Notes under the pieces: model-generated | Told to the model about the DNA's origin: nothing | Databases searched by the model: none | Seen by the model: the letters and a program-made list of their open reading frames with translations, nothing else | Assembly (NCBI GenBank): GCA_023438245.1 | Contig: JAEXRD010000008.1 | Coordinates: forward strand, 1-10,592 | DNA: 10,592 nucleotides | From: Pseudomonadota bacterium | GTDB lineage: Bacteria; Desulfobacterota; Desulfovibrionia; Desulfovibrionales; Desulfovibrionaceae | Direction of reading: 5' to 3' | Program-made: the position numbers and the translations under genes | Part shown: positions 7,393 through 10,592 of the stretch, piece by piece | Numbering within the stretch: position 1 is the first letter of the stretch | Layout: every line of letters begins with the position of its first letter

Positions 7393-8625
7393 TCAGCGCC
7401 GGGCCACGTCCTCGGGGCGTATGGTCTGCACGTACTGGATGCCCCGGGAGGACACCTCCATCACCAGGGCGTCGCGCTCCGGCGTGCCGTCCCGGTACAC
7501 CGCGCGCCCGGCCACGCCCTGGAACTCGCCGATCCGGGCCAGTTCCTGGCGCAGGGTGCGGGCGTCCAGGGTCTGCGCCGTGGAGGCGGCCTGCAGCGCC
7601 AGGGCGAAGGCGTCGCGCACCAGGGCCTCCACGCTTGAGGGCCGCCGCCCGAACCGGGCGGTGAACTGCTCCAGGAACGCGCGGCCAAGCTCCGACTGGG
7701 GCGCGTCCGGGTGCCAGGCCACCAGGAACCGCGAGCCGAACAGGTCGCTGGGCTGGTCGCCGGAGATCATGTCCCAGGCGTCCGGCCCGATGATGGACCC
7801 GGCGTAGCCCGTGGCCCGGATGGTCCGGACCTGCTCGGGAATCTCGGCGTAGTAGCCGGTCAGGAAAATCACGTCCGGCCTGGGCCGGGCCAGGGCCTGC
7901 ATGGCCTCGGGCAGGCTGCCGGACTCGCCCGCGTAGCTTTCCTCGGCCAGCATGCGCCCGCCCAGGGCGCGGAAGGAGCGGGCGAAGCCCCCGGCCAGGT
8001 TGCTGGCGTACACGTCGGCTCGGTTGTAGAACACGGCGGCGGTCTGCGCGCCCCCGTCTCGGCACAGCCGGGCCAGGGCCCGGGCCTGGAACGCGTCGTC
8101 GTAGGGGGTGCGGAACACGTAGGCCCGCCGCCCCACAAGGTCCGGATGGGTGGAGCCGGGGCTGATGAGCGGCACGCGCAGCTCCTCCGCCAGGGCGGCC
8201 ATGGGCAGGGCCTGGCGCGAGAGCGCGCCGCCGATGACCACCTGGCAGCCCTCGCTGGCCGCAAGGCGCAGCGCCCGCAGGCAGGACTCCGCGTCCTCGC
8301 CGTGGGAATAGACGCGCACCTCGACCTGGGCGCTGCCGCCCGCATGGCCGGGCCGCGCCACGCCGCCGGACATCTCCGCTCGGACCATCTCGCCCACGTC
8401 GCGGTAGGCCCGCGACAGCTTGGCCAGCGTGTCGCCCTCGGAGATCATGAGTCCGATGCGCAGCACCTGTCCGCCTGCCTGTCCGCCCGTCTGTCCGCCC
8501 GCCGGTTCGGCCTGCCCGCCGCACGCAAAAAGCCCCGCCGCCAGGGCGGCGGCGAGCGCCAAGCCCGCCAGCAACAGGGCCAGGCGTGCGGTGCGGGTGC
8601 TGTGGGAACGCCTGCTCGCGGGCAT
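7393..8625 (-). CDS. ABC-type branched-chain amino acid-like substrate-binding lipoprotein (first of a pair)
   Basis: This 410-residue periplasmic binding lipoprotein is of the same family as its downstream neighbour but clearly diverged from it. The signal peptide (basic 5-14, hydrophobic 15-32) ends in lipobox LFAC with C35 lipidated. A Gly/Gln-rich linker follows (36-53), including three [A/T]GGQ units. The binding domain runs from VLRIGLMIS (54-62) through VVIGGALSRQALPMAAL (129-145) and PLISPGSTHP (152-161), then AAVFYNRADVYASNLAGGF (196-214) and DVIFLTGYYAEIP (251-263), to the C-terminal GVAGRAVYRDGTPERD (370-385). The frame is open to 8688, but ATG 8623-8625 is preferred: it has GAGGAG about 6 nt upstream and begins a proper signal peptide. 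It is the first gene of the lipoprotein-lipoprotein-cyclase operon, with a candidate promoter at 8687-8714. An outer- or inner-membrane-anchored sensor or scavenger of a small organic ligand is likely. Ligand specificity cannot be read from the sequence. Confidence 0.9.
   Translation of the reverse strand: MPASRRSHSTRTARLALLLAGLALAAALAAGLFACGGQAEPAGGQTGGQAGGQVLRIGLMISEGDTLAKLSRAYRDVGEMVRAEMSGGVARPGHAGGSAQVEVRVYSHGEDAESCLRALRLAASEGCQVVIGGALSRQALPMAALAEELRVPLISPGSTHPDLVGRRAYVFRTPYDDAFQARALARLCRDGGAQTAAVFYNRADVYASNLAGGFARSFRALGGRMLAEESYAGESGSLPEAMQALARPRPDVIFLTGYYAEIPEQVRTIRATGYAGSIIGPDAWDMISGDQPSDLFGSRFLVAWHPDAPQSELGRAFLEQFTARFGRRPSSVEALVRDAFALALQAASTAQTLDARTLRQELARIGEFQGVAGRAVYRDGTPERDALVMEVSSRGIQYVQTIRPEDVARR
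8467..8502. repeat. Three tandem 12-bp repeats inside lipoprotein 1
   Basis: There are three consecutive copies of a CTGTCCGCCYGY unit (8467-8478, 8479-8490, 8491-8502). On the coding strand they give three [A/T]GGQ tetrapeptides in the linker between the lipid-anchored cysteine and the binding domain. The unit length is a multiple of three, so gain or loss of copies would change linker length without a frameshift. Confidence 0.85.
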
Positions 8626-8631
8626 TGCGCA

Positions 8632-8653
8632 CTCCTCGCCCCCAGGGGGCGAG
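8632..8653 (-). promoter_or_regulatory. Leader hairpin overlapping the ribosome binding site of lipoprotein 1
   Basis: A perfect inverted repeat CTCGCCCC / GGGGCGAG (arms 8635-8642 and 8646-8653, with a central CAG loop) lies directly upstream of the first operon gene. On the transcript, the 3' arm shares its last three bases with the Shine-Dalgarno GAGGAG (8632-8637). When folded, the hairpin should partly hide the ribosome binding site, so it may lower or condition translation initiation. Confidence 0.5.
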
Positions 8654-8686
8654 CCGGGCGGGCCGCCTTCGGGGGCATGCGTAGCC

Positions 8687-8714
8687 ACTATAGCAACGCC
8701 CCCTCAAAAGACAA
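8687..8714 (-). promoter_or_regulatory. Candidate sigma70-type promoter of the lipoprotein-cyclase operon
   Basis: On the minus strand, TTGTCT (8709-8714; 4 of 6 to consensus) and TATAGT (8687-8692; 5 of 6) are separated by 16 bp. They lie in the AT-richer middle of the 142-bp gap between murJ and lipoprotein 1. Transcription would begin near 8680, giving a leader of about 55 nt that contains the hairpin at 8635-8653. Confidence 0.5.
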
Positions 8715-8732
8715 GAAAATCCACTCGCACAG

Positions 8733-8749
8733 CGCGGATTTGACCCGCG
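8733..8749 (-). terminator. Hairpin downstream of murJ, weak terminator candidate
   Basis: A 7-bp stem (8733-8739 with 8743-8749, including one G-U pair on the transcript, loop CAA) lies 18 nt after the murJ stop. A U-rich stretch follows only after about 11 nt, so it is not a textbook intrinsic terminator. It could reduce read-through from murJ into the lipoprotein operon or simply protect the murJ 3' end. Confidence 0.3.
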
Positions 8750-8767
8750 TCAGGAGCGTGAGCCCCG

Positions 8768-10303
8768 TCAGGCGCGCCCGCGCCGCAGCCGCCGCCCCAC
8801 GGCGTCCAGCAGCATGCGCGCCTCCTCCAGGCCCAGAAGCCGCGCCAGCCCGAAATACAGCGCCGCCCAGGCCGGAATCAGCAGCGCCCAGGCCAGATGC
8901 GTGCCCGACGTGGCCCAGGCTCCCAGCCCGATGGCCAGGCTGGCCGCCGCGCACTTGAGCGCCGGTCCGGGCTGCAGCGCCCAGAAGCCCGCGCGCCGCT
9001 TGAGCAGCAGCGAAAGCAGGCCCACGTTGACGAAGCTGGCCACCGACACCGCCAGGGCCAGCCCCACATGCGCCACCGAGCCCATGAGCGCCCAGCCCAG
9101 CAGCACGTTCACCGCCACGCACAGCGTGGCCACCAGCACCGGGGTGCGCGTGTCCTCCAGGGCGTAGAACGCGCCCACCAGCGGCCGCACCAGCGCGATG
9201 GCGGGCAGGCCCACCCCGTAGGCCACCAGCGCCGCGGACGTTGCCTGCACCGCCTCCGGCCCGAAGGCCCCGCGCCCGAACAGAAGCCCGATGAGCGGCC
9301 CGGCCAGCGCAATCAGGCCCGCCATGGCCGGCAGGCTGATGAACAGCGACAGGCGCATGGCCGAACGCACCACGGACTCGAACTCGTCCATCTTCCCCTG
9401 GGCGCACAGGCGCGACAGGCTCGGCAGCGCCGCCGTGCTCACCGCCAGGCCGAACACGCCCACCGGGAACTGCACCAGCCTGTCGGCATAGTACAGGTAC
9501 GAGATGCTGCCCACCGGCAGAAACGAGGCCAGCAGCGTGCCCAGCAGCAGATTGATCTGGTACACCGCGCTGCCGAACACCGAGGGCAGCATCAGGCGGC
9601 CCATGCGCAGCACCGCCGGGTCCTTCCAGCGCCACTTGCCGCGCCACGAAAAACCCACCCGCGCCAGATACGGCTGCTGGAACAGCCACTGCCCCAAACC
9701 CGACGCCAGCACGCCCCAGGCCAGGCAATAGGCCACGTTCCAGCCCAGCGCCCAGCCCGCCAGCCCGAAGGTGATGAACCCCACGTTCAACAGACACGGC
9801 GCGAACGCGGGCGCGAAAAAATGGTCCAGCGCGTTCAGAATGCCCATGCACAGGCCCACGCCGCTGATGAAGATGATGAACGGGAAGCAGATCCGCAAAA
9901 GCGAGGCCGTGGCCTCCAGCAGTTCCGGCCTGCTCCCGAAACCCGGCGCGATCAGCTCCGTCAGCTCCGGCGCAAACACCATCGCCAGGGCCGTTATCAC
10001 CGCCAGGATGCTCACCAGCCAGGCCAGCACCGAACGCGCCATCTCCTGGGCGCGCTCCATGCCCTCCTCCTCCCGCACCCTCGAAAAGGCCGGGATGAAG
10101 GCCATGGTCAGCGAGCCCTCGGCGAACAGACTCCTCAACAGATTCGGTATCCGGAAGGCCACGAAAAACGCGTCCGCAAACAGGCCCGCGCCCAGCGTGA
10201 ACGCCGTGATCAAATCCCTCACAAACCCCAGCACGCGCGAGACCAGCGTGGCCCCGCCCACCGTGGCCGCCCTGCGGGCGATCTGGCGCGATTCGGCGTT
10301 CAT
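8768..10303 (-). CDS. murJ: Lipid II flippase MurJ (MviN family)
   Basis: This 511-residue polytopic inner-membrane protein flips undecaprenyl-PP-MurNAc-pentapeptide-GlcNAc (lipid II) to the periplasmic side for peptidoglycan synthesis. Length matches E. coli MurJ (511 aa), and hydrophobic segments run through the whole chain, consistent with 14 helices. The N-terminus has SRVLGFVRD (22-30), GAGLFADAFFVAF (38-50) and PNLLRSLFAEG (53-63), and YYADRL lies at 271-276. The residues matching the essential E. coli R18, R24, D39, R52 and R270 are present as R23, R29, D44, R57 and R275. The frame opens further to a TTG at 10319-10321, but ATG 10301-10303 is preferred because it gives the family's usual N-terminus. 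Its Shine-Dalgarno is weak (AGG about 8 nt upstream). It is transcribed in the same direction as the lipoprotein operon but is separated from it by 142 bp with its own promoter candidate. I see no defect. Confidence 0.97.
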   Translation of the reverse strand: MNAESRQIARRAATVGGATLVSRVLGFVRDLITAFTLGAGLFADAFFVAFRIPNLLRSLFAEGSLTMAFIPAFSRVREEEGMERAQEMARSVLAWLVSILAVITALAMVFAPELTELIAPGFGSRPELLEATASLLRICFPFIIFISGVGLCMGILNALDHFFAPAFAPCLLNVGFITFGLAGWALGWNVAYCLAWGVLASGLGQWLFQQPYLARVGFSWRGKWRWKDPAVLRMGRLMLPSVFGSAVYQINLLLGTLLASFLPVGSISYLYYADRLVQFPVGVFGLAVSTAALPSLSRLCAQGKMDEFESVVRSAMRLSLFISLPAMAGLIALAGPLIGLLFGRGAFGPEAVQATSAALVAYGVGLPAIALVRPLVGAFYALEDTRTPVLVATLCVAVNVLLGWALMGSVAHVGLALAVSVASFVNVGLLSLLLKRRAGFWALQPGPALKCAAASLAIGLGAWATSGTHLAWALLIPAWAALYFGLARLLGLEEARMLLDAVGRRLRRGRA

Positions 10304-10348
10304 GCGCGGCCTATAGCCCAAGCCGGGGGCACTGTCACCGGGGAAGAC

Positions 10349-10400
10349 CAGGGGGAGCCTCTACTGGATAGGGCCCCCTGCACCCCCGCGCCGGGGGGTG
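10349..10400 (-). promoter_or_regulatory. Two adjoining GC-rich hairpins in the murJ leader region
   Basis: Two inverted repeats lie back to back upstream of murJ. CACCCCC/GGGGGTG (10381-10387 with 10394-10400) has a 6-nt loop. CAGGGGG/CCCCCTG (10349-10355 with 10374-10380) has an 18-nt loop. If transcription of murJ begins above 10400, both would be in the 5' leader, and the G-rich arms could also pair with GCCCCC near 10325-10330. No riboswitch family is recognised and no T-tract follows, so function is open. A further 9-bp stem with one wobble lies at 10435-10443 / 10450-10458. Confidence 0.35.
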
Positions 10401-10495
10401 ACGACCCCGCCTATCGATTCGGGTGGCCCGCGTATGGCCGGACGCCCTTGTCCGGTCAGCCACGGCCCGGCATGGGCAGCCCGCCAGACAAACGT

Positions 10496-10546
10496 GCGCG
10501 CAGGTTTTTTCGAGCGTCAAAGCCCGCTCGAAAAAGCCCTGCGCGC
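10496..10546. repeat. 51-nt near-perfect inverted repeat (long hairpin) upstream of murJ
   Basis: The outer arms GCGCGCAGG / CCTGCGCGC (10496-10504, 10538-10546) and inner arms TTTTTCGAGCG / CGCTCGAAAAA (10506-10516, 10525-10535) form a 20-bp stem interrupted only by T10505 opposite G10536-C10537, with an 8-nt loop. The T-tract lies on the 5' side and the A-tract on the 3' side on both strands, which is the reverse of an intrinsic terminator. No coding region overlaps it. The rest of 10304-10592 holds no gene I can support. Confidence 0.7.
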
Positions 10547-10592
10547 GGTTGGCCCGTTTTGGGAAGGGGGAGAAGCTGGGAAAATAGTGTTG

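Noticed and set aside
8626..8688. N-terminal extension of lipoprotein 1 to ATG 8686-8688
   Set aside because: It would put 21 Gly/Pro-rich residues before the signal peptide and would overlap the -10 box of the candidate promoter. ATG 8623-8625 fits better.
7382..8707. Apparent fusion making lipoprotein 2 an 841-residue protein
   Set aside because: The upstream extension overlaps lipoprotein 1 in another frame and is Arg/Gly/Pro-rich. ATG 7379-7381 with a strong ribosome binding site and signal peptide is the real start.
10335..10520. 61-codon minus-strand open frame upstream of murJ
   Set aside because: It covers several hairpins, has no clear ribosome binding site and no recognisable domain, and its composition is not protein-like.

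Overview
The window is a high-GC stretch of bacterial chromosome with tightly packed genes and GTG/ATG starts preceded by strong purine-rich Shine-Dalgarno sequences. The gene content (GT9 and CgeB-like glycosyltransferases, several c-di-GMP proteins, branched-chain-amino-acid-type binding lipoproteins, murJ) and the protein style point to a Gram-negative bacterium, most likely Desulfovibrionaceae or a relative. That placement is inference from style; no rRNA or marker gene is present. There are no mobile elements, CRISPR arrays, tRNAs or rRNAs.

Layout. (1) 1-2238, minus strand: a two-gene glycosyltransferase operon. A CgeB-like protein comes first, then a GT9 heptosyltransferase-like protein that runs off the left edge. 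(2) 2239-2451: a divergent intergenic region with the most AT-rich patch of the window, an imperfect 20-bp palindrome. (3) 2452-4140, plus strand: a PAS-GGDEF-EAL protein with a ruined cyclase site (SGDGF) and an intact EAL phosphodiesterase site. (4) 4176-8625, minus strand: a three-gene operon in the order binding lipoprotein 1 (7393-8625), binding lipoprotein 2 (6182-7381), membrane dCache-HAMP-PAS-GGDEF diguanylate cyclase (4176-6170), with 11-nt gaps. A plausible promoter and a hairpin overlapping the first ribosome binding site lie upstream. (5) 8768-10303, minus strand: murJ, the lipid II flippase. (6) 10304-10592: a gene-free, hairpin-rich region upstream of murJ, including a 51-nt near-perfect inverted repeat.

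How the genes may work together. The most interesting unit is the lipoprotein-lipoprotein-cyclase operon. It has two periplasmic ligand-binding proteins of the LivK type but no permease or ATPase, and both sit in front of a cyclase with a large periplasmic sensor domain. This suggests that ligand capture in the periplasm is relayed to c-di-GMP synthesis, as the binding protein NspS does with MbaA in Vibrio cholerae. The convergently transcribed EAL protein would be the opposing c-di-GMP-degrading enzyme. The glycosyltransferases and MurJ serve the cell envelope, and nothing in the sequence ties them to the signalling genes beyond proximity.
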